Translations under genes and position numbers: made by a program
Source of the DNA: Termitomyces sp. T153
Taxonomy: Eukaryota > Basidiomycota > Agaricomycetes > Agaricales > Lyophyllaceae
Length of the DNA: 64,000 bases
Reading direction: 5' to 3'
Assembly: GCA_018296165.2 (NCBI GenBank)
Contig: JACKQL020000007.1
Span: forward strand, 186,001-250,000
Notes under the pieces: generated by a model
Database searches by the model: none
What the model was told of the DNA's origin: nothing
The model's input: the letters and a program-made list of their open reading frames with translations, nothing else
Part shown: in pieces, positions 1-11,849 of the stretch
How the letters are laid out: each line of letters starts with the position of its first letter
Numbering within the stretch: the stretch's first letter is position 1

Positions 1-2778
1 GAGGTTTTAGTTTGTATGAGGGTGAAGTAAGCAAGACACGCAGGGGTGTGAGAGGGAGTTGAATCCCTAGCAAATCCAGAGGCAGGGGTTACGCCCGCTA
101 GCGCTGTCTGTGCTGGCTAGTCCTGGGGTTTGTCAGGACGGGGTGGGGCATTGCAGGGAGGGCTCCTGAGGTTCAGCGGGGGTGGTGGGAGTTCTCCAGT
201 GGAGTTCCGTGGCATTTTGGGGTATTGTATTGAGTTTGATTCTCAGAATTTCTGACCAGGGGTGTAGGGGTTTTCTTTGGTCTGCAGCAGGAACATGTGC
301 CGTGTTGGTACCGGAGGGTGGACCTTTGAATCTTTCACAGGTGTCCAGCGGGTTCGGGGCTTTGGTCTTCTTGGCAGTGTGGTTGGCGGGGGGGACGGAG
401 GTCTTCCTGTGATTTGGCCCTTATGCCGGCGCTGGTGGTGAAGGCGGCGGGGCCCTCTTCATTGGTGGGGGTTGGTGGGGCAAGGTTCGTCCTCGCAGCA
501 TAGTTGGTCCGGGTTGAGGTTGTGTTCTGGAGTGTTGCGTCTGTGGGCGGGCATGTTTGAGTAGTGCTTTGGTGTGCTCCGGAGTGTCAATGACTAAGGG
601 GGCAGGCTGCGGGGTGATCAGTCCTAACCAGTTCCTTTGGGTCCGGAGCTGAAATTTGAGGTTCCGGGTCATCTATGTGACATTGCTTTCCTGACCAAAG
701 GTAAGTCCCGAGACGGACAGAGGGGTCTTACATATTTCTGACACTCCCTCGAGTTTGGAGGTCTGTTGGAGTCGTGTTGGTGGATGTTTCTTTCGGGCAG
801 GGGCAGCGCAGGGGTTGTTTGGGGAATGGCTCATCTCAGCGGAGATGCTTCGGGGCTCGTTCCGAGGGTTGTTCCTTCCTGGGGGTCGGTGGTTCCTTCA
901 TCGGGGAAGAAGTGGGCAGTCCCGGAGTTGACACAAGGGTCACTCAGTGGGGGGTTTGTTGGTTGTGTTGGCTTTTTGGGGGGGGGGGTGCAGGTGGAGG
1001 AAGGGGTCTGAGGTGCATTTTGTCGGTCCGCAGTTCCAAGCGCGAGTACCAGGGGTCCGGAGCTGATGCGGGGGTTGGGGTTGGGTCTTAACTTGCAAGT
1101 GGGGTTGTGTTGCGAATTGGAGGGGGAGCTCCAGAGTGGGGTTTTTTGCAGAGCAGCGGAGTTGTCGTGTAGGAGTGGCGGTGGCTCCTGGAGCTGAGCT
1201 TGGATGGGGGAAGATGGTTGTTCACGATAGTTGGGGGGCAGCGGGGAAGTCAGTCGCAGGGAGGCACTGGAGTGGGACTCCCTGGGAGTCCCGGCAGGGT
1301 TGAGGCAACTCTTCATTTGTGCTCTGGAGCGGCCTGGAGATTGTTGCAAATGCGGGGGTGGCAGTGGGGAGAAGCACCGCTCACTTCTCTGGGTACTCCA
1401 AAGAGGATACTTTGTATGTGGCTTGCTTCTGGGTGCTCCGATGATGTGGTCCCTGTTTGACGGACATATTCCGGCGTAGGGGTGGGATTTGGAGTGGGTG
1501 GTGATTTATGTTGCGGAGTTGGGGCTACCAGGGCATTGTGGTTGGGCTGGCGCCATGAGTCCCCTCGATCAAATGTCGTAGTCAGAGCAGAGGCCCTGGA
1601 GTCGTGTTGCCAGGGTCCGGAGCTGTGTCGAGGGGTTCAGAGGGGGTCAGAGGGGTGGGTCGGGCAATTTTGGGCTGGTGCGGGGTTGTTTGGGTCATTG
1701 AGCCAGGTGGGGGAGGTCCTTTAAGGATATCGGAGCGTATGCCCTTTGGGTTGTCAGGTCACTTGAACAGCTGATCGACGTTCTCTGGATGATGGTGGGG
1801 CTTCTCCCTCCCTTATATGAACATGTCAGCGAATTTAGAGTACTTAGGGGAACTACTTTGTATAGGGTCCTTTTTCCTATAGTTAGTTTGGGGTGGCTCC
1901 TATGCTGGGGGTTCCTTCGTGGGAGGTGGCGGAGTCTGGTGGTGGGGTTTAAGTTCGGGGGTGGCATGCAGGGAGGTTTGGCGTTCAGGGTCCTCATTGT
2001 CGGGGGCTCCAGATTGTGTGGGGGAGGGTGGTGAAATAGCGGCGTGGTCTGGAGTTGTCCCTTGTTGGGAGTGGGGTGCTGGGGTTCTCCTCATTAACTT
2101 TGGGGCTGTGCTTCAGGTGGCGGGGTGGAGGGTGCGTAGCCATTCTTTTCCTGACCGTCTAGAAGCTCGGGGATGTCTTGGTCTTGTGCCGGGGTTGTTG
2201 GGGTCAGGTCGGAGGTGTTGGGGCCCCTTTATTTGTTGGGCAGAGGTGATGGCTGAGTCAACCGAGGTCTGGAAGCAGGTTCTGGGGTTGGAGCGTAGCC
2301 TAGGTCTGGGGTTCTTGTTCTGTTGTTGGGGTTGTTGGGTCGAGCTTGATTTCGGTGGTTTCGGGGCTAGTTGTCAGAGGGCATAGTTCCTCGGGGGTGG
2401 TTGGGGTGAGGGTCAGGGGGTCGATAGTAGGGTTGGGTGATGTTGTTGGTGATTAGTCATATTTGTCAGTCTGTGGAGTTGCTAGTGGGTTGGTAGATCC
2501 ACAGGTGGGCTTTGGGGAAGCGCGTTCTCAGTGGTCTCATTGTGGCTGGCGATCCTCATGCAATGGGTGACTGTTTCGCAGCAGGTTGGCATTATTGTTT
2601 GTCGGAGGGTTGGCGTGGTGCCAGATCCGCAACTCAATGTGCCTCGGCAAATTGGGCAGGGCCGTATGAATCATAAGGGTTTCCAGGCACGGGTAGACCA
2701 TAGACATTGGAGTTATTTGATTGTGTGTGCAGAGATAATGCGGCATCATGGACAGGGTAAGGTAGAGTCTTGATATTA
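1..2778 (-). mobile_element. Internal region of non-autonomous family A LTR element, cut by window start
   Basis: Read on the minus strand, this stretch matches the internal region of the family A element at 47825-50340, in inverted orientation. For example, bases 1-70 are the reverse complement of about 50265-50340. It starts next to the LTR at 2779 with the same AATATCAAGACT primer-binding site and the same short gag-like start (VYGLPVPGNPYDSYG in the better copy). I see no pol domain. The many overlapping open frames here are GC-skewed noise. The copy is older than the 46.7-kb one, showing many C-to-T and G-to-A differences. The antisense gene seen in the other copy would lie just outside the window to the left. 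Confidence 0.85.
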
Positions 2779-3972
2779 TGTCAGGTTCCGCTGATCTCGG
2801 GGGCTCAGCTGCACTGGGCAAGTCCTTACTAGGCGGGCGTGATCCCCTTGCACTGGTAACCGAACACTCGAAAACGTTCTGGGCACTGATGGCTTGTGCG
2901 GATAGTCGGTGGGGTGTGATCCGGACAGATCCGGGGAGGTCCGGAGAAGTCGGATTGCGGGGAAACGGGATGGTCTTGGCGGGGTTCAGGCAGAAGACTG
3001 TATGGGAGATTTGTGGAAGCAAAGGAGTGGGCGGCTGTGTGATCAATGGGAGCGGAGCCAGGGTTGATGGGAGATCAATTGGAGTTGATGGAGTCCAGGA
3101 CCGAGTGAAGAGCGAGGTTTGGACCTGGTGAAAGAGTGTTGGGATTTGTGATTGTAATCGCGGGGTTCATGAGGTCGTTTAGGTTGATGAGGACTTGGGC
3201 ACGATGGCTGGACGGAGTCACCGAGACAGCGTCAGACGAAATGGAATGGAGTTGATATGGAACAAGAGTAGATTCGAGTGGAGATACAAAACGACAATGA
3301 GGACAATAACGAAATGGAGACGAGACAAGACTGGGAGACTGAGATAAGACCGGGAGGCTGAAATAAGACTGGGAGACTGAGAGTAAGGAGAACGAGACAC
3401 GAAACACAAAACACAAAACATGAAACACGAGAAGGAAACAATCAGACCATAGGTAACATTAAGCAATATCAAGACTAGAGTATGAAGAGCTACTCAACAT
3501 CTTATATACTGACTACCGGAGAACTTTGGGGTACGTTGGCTGTGGCGGTGGAGCTTGGCGGAGCTTGACGGAGTGGGTGGGTGTCGGTTGCGATGGAGGG
3601 TTGGGCCGTGCTGATACGTTGATGGGATCATTTGGGAATGCTGGTCGCCCCGAGGTTGTTGTGATACTCCAGAATGGGTCGGAGGAACCAGGGTGTTGAG
3701 TTGATGATGGGTGGCAAAGATCGGGAACAACGGGGGTGTTTCTTGGGGTTCGGGAGATCCAGGGTAAGTGTCAGTGGCTGTGGGGAAGGCATCGAAGTTG
3801 GCCAGGGGGCCGTCGGAGTTAGCCAGGGAGGTGTCGGAGTTAGCTGGGGTTGCGTTGGGGCTAACCAAAATAGGTGCGGGACATGGGCGGCAGTTTGGTG
3901 GAGCGTCGGGGTTTTTTGGGGAATTGGGGGTTGCTGGACAATGTGCGGGGGTCCAGGGGACGGGTCATGACA
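2779..3972 (-). repeat. Family A LTR (5' LTR of the minus-strand element)
   Basis: On the minus strand this begins TGTCATGACCCG and ends AACCTGACA, matching the two LTRs at 46664-47824 and 51775-52935. It holds the conserved block with a TATA box (tatataag type, about 3505 on the minus strand), and about 30 bp on the AGTCTTGATATT motif (about 3463-3474). That motif is complementary to the primer-binding site at 2766-2777. The element inserted into a family B integrase: the sequence resumes at 3973 exactly where the homologous copy near 29640 continues. The far target duplication lies outside the window. Confidence 0.88.
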
Positions 3973-5438
3973 GTCCGCACTGATGAATGGGCCCTCTGAG
4001 ATGGAATTCTGACCTTCCAAGACCATATCTACATCCCCAACATCCTGGAGCTCTGTCAGAGGATTGTGGAGCAACACCATGACTCTCACATTGCAGGGCA
4101 CTGGCACTCCAGGCAGTGGAAGACACTGGAGTTAGTATTATGGAACTACTAGTAGCCCCAAATGTCCCGGTACATTGAATCCTACACTAGTACCTGCGAT
4201 CTCTGCCTCTGGACTAAGCCCCAACACCAACTCCCCTATCAACAGTTACACCTGCTACCAGTGCCTGCGGAACAATGGAGCATAGCATCTGTGGACTTCA
4301 TCATGGAGCTCTCCAATGCCCATGGTTACAATGCAATCATGGTGGTGGTGGACCTGTATGGCAAGAGAGCGCACTTCATTCCAGCTCACACCACCTGCTC
4401 TGCCATAGGTGCCACAAACCTGTACTGAAAGAACGTCTGGAAGCTCCATGGCCTCTTCAATGCCTATGTCTTGGATTGGGGACCGCATTTCATGGTGGAG
4501 TTCACCTGCAAGCTCTACTGATTGCTTGGAGTAAAGCTCCACACCACCACTGCCTACTATCCACAGTCTGATGGCCAGATGGAGCATGTAAACCAGGAGT
4601 TGGAACAGTATCTCCACCTCTTCTGCAACAAGTGCCAAGATGACTGGGATGAACTCCTCCCTGATGCCAAATTCCAGTACAACAACCATGTTCATGCATC
4701 TACCCAATTTTCCCCATTCTTCCTCAATACTGGACAGCACCTGCACATGGGTTTTGAACCCCAGGCCCAACCCTCAGGGAATGAGGCAGTAAACAAATTT
4801 GTGGACCAGATGAAGAGGTCACAAGAAGAGGCTCAGGCTGCACTGGCAAAGGCAAAAGATGACATGGCACAATACTACAACTGTGGGAGGACCCCAGAGT
4901 GCAGATATCAGCCTGGGGATTGAGTCTACCTGGATGCCTCTGACATTATGACCATCCACCCCTCAAAGAAGCTGTCACACCGCCAGTTAGGGCCATTCAC
5001 AGTGGAACAACAGGTAGGACCCTTGGCCTATTGACTCTGACTCCCCATAGGGATGTGCCAGCTTCATCCAGTGTTCAATATGGTCAAACTTACCCTGGCT
5101 CCTAAAGATCCTATCCCAGGGCAACGTCCACCACCTCTGCTGCCCCCAGTGGTGGTCAACAACAATAAAGAGTATGAAGTGGAAGAAATCCTGGACAGCT
5201 GTTTATTCCAGAGATGATGACAGTACAAGGTGAAGTGGAAAGGCTATGGAATTGAGGATATTTCCTGGGAGCCACAGGAGAATGTACATGCCCCTGGACT
5301 TGTTAAGGAGTTCTACTGGAGACATCCAGACATGCCACATGCCATATGAGGAATCTACCCTATCTCACCAGCAGACCAAGCAATCAGGGACTTCTTCTAC
5401 CCCACACATTGAGATGCCACAGGCTAGAGGGGGGGTGA
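3973..5438 (+). pseudogene. Family B chromovirus integrase and chromodomain relic
   Basis: This is the 3' end of a Ty3/gypsy chromovirus pol gene. The integrase zinc-binding region is at about 4060-4230 (SYTSTCDLCLW). The catalytic core follows at 4240-4700 (SVDFIMELS, then LDWGPHF with the family SDWGPQF in decay, then NQELEQYLHLF). The C-terminal chromodomain is at 5177-5350 (YEVEEILDS, QYKVKWKGYGIEDISWEP). It is nearly identical to 29640-31080. Several in-frame stops stand where the family has Trp, Gln or Arg (4423, 4519, 4921, 5214-5219), so it is dead. The left end is cut by the family A insertion at 3972. A purine tract at 5425-5438 precedes the LTR. Confidence 0.9.
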
Positions 5439-5808
5439 TGTCAGGGGACTTCCATTTCCAACCTCCGTGACTGGTTCCAGCACCTCCACAGCTTGTTTGA
5501 CATCTCCGGGGCTCTTTTCAGAACCCCAGAGATCTCCAGAGATCTCCAGAGTTCTCTGCATTACCTCAGCAACCATTGCTCTAGGGTTAGGAGTAGCTCT
5601 GGTCACCTGTACAGTAGTTCCCATGCCTCCGCCACCCACTGATGCACCATGCCAAGCAGCGGGGATCCTTAGACTTGTTCTCTTTGGATCCCCCTCTGCT
5701 AGGTGATTAGTTACTGATTTGTATCATCATCTACTCTGCTAATATACTTTGGATTCCCCTCTGCTAGCTGCATGACTCTGATCTGTTGCTCTGGAGGTTG
5801 CCCTTATA
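5439..5808 (+). repeat. Family B 3' LTR (370 bp)
   Basis: It starts TGTCAGGGGACTTCC and ends GGTTGCCCTTATA, where the family end is TTACA. Length and sequence match the LTRs at 24494-24863 and 31101-31470. A purine-rich tract lies directly before it. It contains the AGACTTGTTCT motif (about 5671-5681), which in this family is the proposed RNA start and self-primer. Confidence 0.9.
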
Positions 5809-5832
5809 GCATTTGGCCTAGGGAGTTCCTCA

Positions 5833-5967
5833 GACTTGTTCTCTTTGGATCACCCTTTGCCAGGTGTGTAGTTATACTTGTAGACACTGTACAGTACTGA
5901 ATAGACTTTGGATCTCCCTTTGCCAGTTGTGTGATTGAGCCACAGCCTCCAAAGGTTGTCCTTACAG
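5833..5967 (+). repeat. Diverged partial copy of the 3' half of a family B LTR
   Basis: About 135 bp starting at AGACTTGTTCTCTTTGG and ending AAGGTTGTCCTTACA resemble the 3' half of the adjacent LTR but are clearly more diverged. The piece lacks the LTR's 5' half. It may be an older LTR remnant next to which the later element ended, or a local partial duplication. Confidence 0.65.
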
Positions 5968-6778
5968 TGAGCAGCATACTGGCTGTCATTCCAAGTGTTG
6001 AATTTAGCTACAGTTTAGGTTATTGACTTTCACAAGTCATTCCTTCTGACTTGCCTATATTGCTAGTGACCCTTTCACCATGATTGACTCTTTTTAGTTT
6101 CATTACCTTTACTTACTATAAATGCTGTCATGTTTCCTATACAACCAGCAAAGAATTGCACCTTGTTATTTAGCCCCACACTTCAGATCTCAGTCTTGCA
6201 ACTTTAAAGCTTCTTCTACCATTCTAGCTTTCTCTCTCTCTATTAAGTTAGCATCCTTGTCATTTCACTCAGCTAGTACCACCTTAGGGTACTATTTAAC
6301 CAAGTTCATGTTTAGCACTAGCACCTATGACTGATTTTGTTTTGTTATAGTTCCCTTTTGCTAACACTTTTACTACTCCTAGCACTTGCCTTAGCATCAT
6401 TTCACTAAGTGACCCTCATCTGGTGACCTTAGTTCTGCTCTAGTCAGGTTTACTCACAGAGTTCCCCCTTCCTTATTTGCTATCACCATCCACTGACCTT
6501 GCACTAGCAATCTAGCACCACTTGTATCTAACAGGCTTTCTGGGACCTAGCTCAACTTGTGCCCTCATTCTCTATAGTCTGTTCATACTCTACTTGTGAA
6601 ACTACTAGTTGTTGTGTTCTCTGTACAGCAGCTAAGCAGCAATGGATGTTATCAATAAACACCCATCATCTAAGATTGTGCAGATAGAGAAGGGGAAGGA
6701 AGAGATGGCTGGTCCTATCACCTCCAACATAACTGCCATGTGAGGTGAAAATGGGGGGGGGTCAGAAAATGAAGGTGT
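5968..6778. other. No intact gene; possible start of a decayed gag relic
   Basis: This 0.8-kb stretch has no supported gene. From 6642 a short plus-strand frame begins with Met, contains KIVQIEKGKEEMAGP, and stops after about 33 residues. It resembles the basic N-terminus of some basidiomycete retroelement gag proteins. The likely continuation lies beyond the nested DNA elements, at 10207 onward, because this is the DNA those elements interrupted (4-bp duplication gtgt at 6775-6778 and 10203-10206). Confidence 0.4.
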
Positions 6779-7838
6779 TGATAAGACCCAAATATTGCTG
6801 GGCACTGTTATTGACATTTAGGACTATTTTATCTGAGCAGCACCTGATATGGACACAGTACAAGTTTGTACAAATCACATGACTTCACCATGTAGGATCT
6901 AGCCCCAAGGTCTGGAACAATGTAGCCATTGCATGGGATTTTAGCAACCATAAGACTGCTGAATCACAGGCTTCAGCATGTGGAGTCTAGCCTTTGGATC
7001 TAGAACAATAAGGCCAAGACCTTAGCAATGATCACTAGTGCCCTTACCTAGCAACAACAATATCTCTTCTCAAAAACAGATATATTGAAGGCCATGTGAC
7101 TTCTTACTTATCATTTTTCTTGTCTTGCTTACAAACATACCTGAATGGCATCTATACTTCAGATATAGACATTGGATATGCTCTTGTATTGTTACTGACG
7201 TTTATTATGCATCTTGTCAACATTGCATATGAATATTTGATTACCATACTGACATCCAGTATATATCAGGGACACTTTGGCAAACACCATCACTGGCAGC
7301 AATTAATATTTCCTCTCTAAATACTATACCTATGAACAGTATAAATACTGCCTGTACATAGAGACAACAACCAACCAACACAGTATCATTCCCCTCATTA
7401 GCTCTCAGCTTACCAGCTTCAGATTTCTTACTGCTCTCTCTTGTCATTGTTAACAACTTAGCAACAAGTCTTAGTGACTTTGTATTTGATCTAGCATAGG
7501 TGCTGACTATGGGTACTCTTAGTGTTTTTTTTGTGGCTTAGTAACACTAGCAATTATGGCTAGCCATTAGTTTGCATTTGTCCTCCAGTTATATTGACTT
7601 CACTTATTACCTGTTCCCCACCCCCTTTCTATTGCTTAATTTCCCCTTCTTAGCAACTTATCCCTTTCATTAGCAACTCATCTTAGCAACTATTTTGTCT
7701 CTATCCCATTTTCTTCCATTACCCAGCACCTTAGTGACTTCTCATTACTGTTTAGTGACTTAGGCTAGTGATAGCAACATTTCTCACTTGATCCCTACAT
7801 CTCTCTTCACACCTATTAGCTCTTGCTTTCTGGGACAG

Positions 7839-10084
7839 TGATGTGCTCCTATGCTGCCTAGCTGCCATGCAGGAAACCAAAAAGAGGGCCTAAACATTGG
7901 CAACTAGATAGGGTAGCTGGCAATAAGAAGTAATAGGGGTGAGTCAGTAACTGTTCCAGAAAGCAAGAGCTAGTAAGTGGTATGGGTGGTGGAGGAGCCA
8001 ATTGAGAAAATGTTGCTATCACTAGCCTAAATTGCTAGACAGTAACAAAAGGTTGCTAGGTTGCTGGGTAATAGAAAGAAAAGGTATAGAAATGAAAGAG
8101 TGACTAGGATGAGTTGCTAAGCAAGTGGTAATTTCAGCAATAGAAAGGGGGTGGGGAGGGGGGGAACAGAAATGAGTGAAGTCAATGTAAATTGGGGGAC
8201 AAATGCAAACTAGTTGCTAGCCACAATTGCTAGCATTGCTAAGTCACAAGAACACTAAGGGCACTTGCAGTCAGCACCCATGCTAGATCAAATATGAGGT
8301 CATCAAGGCTTGTTGCTAAGTCATCAACAATGGCAAAAGAGAGTAATAAGAAAACTGAAGCTGGTAAGCTGAGAGCTAATGAGGGGAACAGTACTCTGTT
8401 TGTTGCTTGTTGTCTCTATGTACAGGCAGTATTTATACTGTTTGTAGGTATAGTATTTAGAAAGAAAATACTAGTTGCTGCCAGTGACAGAATCTGCCAA
8501 GGTTTTATGATACATACTGGATGTCAGTATGGTAACCAAGTATACATATGCAATGTCAATATAATGCATAAAAAATTGTCAATCACAAGAAAAGAGCATT
8601 CCCAATGTCAATATCTGAAGTGTAGATGCTGTTCAGGTATGTTTATAAGCAAAACAAGAAAAATGATAGGTAATGAATCACATGTTCCTATAGTATCTGC
8701 TTTTGAAAAGTTTGGTTGTTGCCAGTACTGTCACTAGCAATTGCTGCTGAGGAAAGGTCTTGACCTTATTGTTCTAGACCTATAGGCCAGACTCCATGTG
8801 ATGAGGCTTGTGATCCAGAGGTCTTGTGGTTGCTAAAATCTTGTGCAAAGGATACATTGTTCCAGATCTTGAGGCTAGACCTCACATGATAAGTGGTGTT
8901 GATGTGCTCCTATGCCACCTAGCTGCCATGCAGGAAACCAAAAGTAAGACCTAAACACTAGCAACTAGATAAGGTAGCTGGCAATAGGAAGTTAATAGGG
9001 GCAAGTCAGTAACTGTCCCAGAAAGCAAGAGCTAATGAATGTGAAGGGAACAAGGTGTCAAGTGAAAAGTGTTGCTATTGCTAGCCTAACTTGCTAGACA
9101 GTAATGAAAGGTCACTGGATAGATGCAAAAGAGTTGCTAGGAAAGAGGGAACTAAGTGATAGAGAGGAGTTGGGAAACAAGGAATGAGTGAAGGTAATGC
9201 AAACTGAGGGATGAATGCAAACTAGTTGCTAGCCATAGTTGCTAATGTTGCTAAGTTGTAATAATGCTAAGGGCCCCTGTAGTTGGCACCCACACTAGAT
9301 TGAGGTTGAGGTTATTAAGACTTGTTGCTCAGTCATTGGCAATGATGAGAAAGAGCAATAAGAAATCTGAAGCCAGTAATCTGAGAGCTAATGAGGGGAA
9401 CAGTACTCTGTTCATTGTTTTTTGTCTCTATGTATAGGCAGTATCTATACTGTTTGTAAGTATAGTATTTAGAGAGGAAATATCAGTCACTGCAAGTGAT
9501 GGCATTTGCCAAAGTGTTTATGATACATACTGGATGTCAGTATGGTAACTAAGTATACATACATAATGTCAATATAATGTGTAAAAATTGTCAATCACAA
9601 GAAAAGAGCATTTCCAATGTCAATACCTGAAGTGTAGACACCATTCAAGTATGTTTGCAAGCCAGACAAAAAAAATGATAAGTAAGAAATCACATGTCCT
9701 TTAATATATCTGTTTTTTAAAAGGAAGTATAATTTTTGCTAGATAATGTTGCTAGCAATCATTGCTAGCCTTATTATTCTAGATTCAAAGTCCAGACTCC
9801 ACATGATGCAGCTTGTGATCCAGAAGTCTCATGATTGCTAAAATCCCATGCAAAGGCTACATTGTTCCAGACCTTGGGGCTAGACCACACATGATAAGCA
9901 TTGTGACTTGTGCATAGTCATGTACAATATGATCAGCTGCTGTCTAATCAGAAATGCTGAAAACAGTGCTTAGCAACAATTGGGTCTTATCAGCATGACT
10001 TGTGCATGGTCATGTGGAATCTAGTCAGATGCTGTTGAATTAGAAATGCCAAAAACAGTGCTCAGTGACAATTGGGTCTTATCA
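7839..10084 (+). mobile_element. Middle copy (copy A) of the same DNA element, nested in copy 0
   Basis: It starts TGATGTGCTCCTATGC at 7839 and ends GGGTCTTATCA at 10084, and is itself split by copy B (parts 7839-8899 and 9997-10084, about 1.15 kb together). The flanks are acag (7835-7838) and atgg (10085-10088). These differ by two transitions that fit a single ancestral acgg whose CpG decayed differently on each side. An open frame at 8294-8737 contains a hydrophobic stretch but is not kept in all copies (see rejected items). Confidence 0.78.
8900..9992 (+). mobile_element. Innermost copy (copy B) of the same DNA element
   Basis: An uninterrupted 1093-bp copy from TGATGTGCTCC at 8900 to GGGTCTTATCA at 9992. 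The flanks gtgt (8896-8899) and gcat (9993-9996) fit a decayed gcgt duplication. It is closely similar to copy A over its whole length, including the internal block with GGCAGTATCTATACTG. No transposase is encoded. The sequence is unusually rich in ttgctag/ctagcaa words. Confidence 0.78.
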
Positions 10085-10206
10085 ATGGTTACTGACTCAC
10101 CACCCTATTACTTCCTGTTGCCAGCTACCCTATCTAGTTGCCAGTGTCTAGGCTTTCTTTTTGGTTTCCTGCATGGCAGCTAGGCAGCATAGGAGCACAT
10201 TAGTGT

Positions 10207-11849
10207 AATTGCATACATGAAAGAATCATCCATATTTCTATCTCTAACTTTGTCACTGGTTGGTTCAGTATATGCAAGTCTAGCAATGGCCTTTGATTTG
10301 GCTGCTAGAGTCATAACCAGTGTCAGGGTTTTGGTGCTCTTGGAATTAGGCCCATGAGTTTGATGCTTTCATTGGGCATGTGTCAGGGTTCCCTGAGTGA
10401 TTACAGTAGAAAGTGCAGCAACATGTACAGCCTTAGTGTTCAGTGAATAGTCTCTTTTCATTTTGAGGAATTCCAAAGATTCAAGACTCAATCCTTGCCT
10501 CCTTCCAGGAAGGCATGTCTTTTGCTAACTGGAATGTCTACATCCAGAATCTCAATGCTTGACTCAAGAACATGGGATCTGAATACACTTTGACCAATCT
10601 TGCAATCAAGGCTCCCTTTGAGTTGCACATGCATGCTGATCTTCAAAGGAGAGTAGTTGATGCAAAGAAGTTTAAGGCCACCATGGAGCTTGTGGAATGG
10701 ATTGCTAAGGTCACTGAGTTGGACAAGGAGTTGGCTGAGGATTGAGCACAGACCCAAGTGATAGATGCTAGCAATGTAGAGAGAACTGCCAAATGCAGAC
10801 TATTGATTGAAAGCATCTCTGAACAACTCCCTCACACCAACAGCACCTCTCCTAGCACTACTAGAACCATGATTCCTCATATTAAGTTGTCAAAGCTTAC
10901 CAATAATGATTGTTGAGTGTCATAGCATCAATGCATGAGTAGTTGGTATGGTACCATGCTACAAAGCAAGGTTTGAGCATTCCATCAGCCACAAGGGCCA
11001 CAATTTCCTCTGGTTTCTTCCCAGAATGTTGCTTGTATTAGTGGCATGTGATGGATCATTGTTGGAAAAGGTTGTCATACATGCAGCCCTCAGTGAGCAT
11101 AGGACAGTCTTTTAATTTTGTGACCTTTACTTCAGCAAGGGGATACTGTTCATCTGTGTCAATGCAAAACAGGAGTATCAAGGACATGTTATGACATTTT
11201 GATTGGTAATAGTACATGATAGGTGATAGTACATGATAGGTGATAGGCACTGCATATCTTGATGGCAAGGTTGTTTTGATGGGCAGGAGTGAGGTTGTCT
11301 GAAGATGACAATGACTCAGAGTCACTGGGGCTCTCAGAGGAGCTGGACAATGAGACTAGGTGGAGAGCAGCCAATGTCTCAGCTTCACTGGCAATAGGGG
11401 ATGACTCCTCCTTTGGTTCCTTTTTTGGTAGAGGAGAGCTCAAAGGCAAGGGAGTGGATGGAAGTGTACCTGGTAGGGATATGGAAGGTGGTTGTTGTTT
11501 CATCACTTGTCTAGTGGTTGCAGGGATTGGTGTAGATGGCAGGCAATGACTGTAAAACAAATTGGGAAAATTTTATTGATATCAAAAAAAAGGGAAAGGT
11601 TGCCAGTAAACAGCCTCACTGGGACCCTAACAGACAGGATAAAATATTCTTCATTTGCTAGTAGTTAAGATATAATACATGAAGTTTATCTAAAAGCTCA
11701 CCTTCATTTGCTAGTAGTTAGAATAAGCAAACAAAGGTGAGAAATGAAAGCTTTTGGGATAGCCATCACATGAGTGTGTCACAGCAAGTGATGATTCCAC
11801 CTTGTGTGACACAAATATGAGGTTTGCATCTGCAAATGTCTGAGGTTCA
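10207..11849 (+). pseudogene. Decayed basidiomycete retroelement gag-like relic
   Basis: At 10507-10745 a plus-strand frame reads FANWNVYIQNLNA, then after a stop MGSEYTLTNLAIKAP, HMHADLQRRVVDAKKF and MELVEWIAKVTELDKEL. This is the pattern I know from capsid-like proteins of mushroom retroelements. It is followed by LPHTNSTSPS and IKLSKLTNND, which in that family precede a cysteine-rich knuckle; here the knuckle is destroyed by frameshifts and stops (10910-11040). From 11040 to 11849 I see no confident coding sequence. It probably continues the relic at 6642, split by the DNA elements. Family assignment is from memory of the pattern only. Confidence 0.5.

Larger units (their letters stand above)
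6779..10202 (-). mobile_element. Outer copy (copy 0) of a short-ended non-autonomous DNA element, interrupted
   Basis: On the minus strand the element runs from 10202 (TAATGTGCTCC, from TGATGTGCTCC) to 6779 (GGGTCTTATCA). It is flanked by a perfect 4-bp duplication, gtgt, at 6775-6778 and 10203-10206. Its two parts, 6779-7838 and 10089-10202, join to about 1.17 kb once copies A and B are removed. The ends form only a short imperfect inverted repeat (TGATGTGCTCC against TGATAAGACCC). I see no transposase, so it must depend on another element. The 4-bp duplication does not by itself fix the superfamily. Confidence 0.8.

Noticed and set aside
831..1349. 172-residue minus-strand frame in the family A internal region
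   Set aside because: Not preserved in the homologous copy near 49.0-49.6 kb; composition-driven.
8294..8737. Possible small membrane protein encoded by the DNA element (hydrophobic helix, also open in copy 0 at 7241-7456)
   Set aside because: Copy B has an in-frame TAG within the helix and copy C lacks the frame. The likeness between copies is just DNA identity.
11189..11560. 123-residue minus-strand Ser/Pro-rich frame as a gene
   Set aside because: No domain and no conserved copy; lies in a decayed gag-like region on the other strand.
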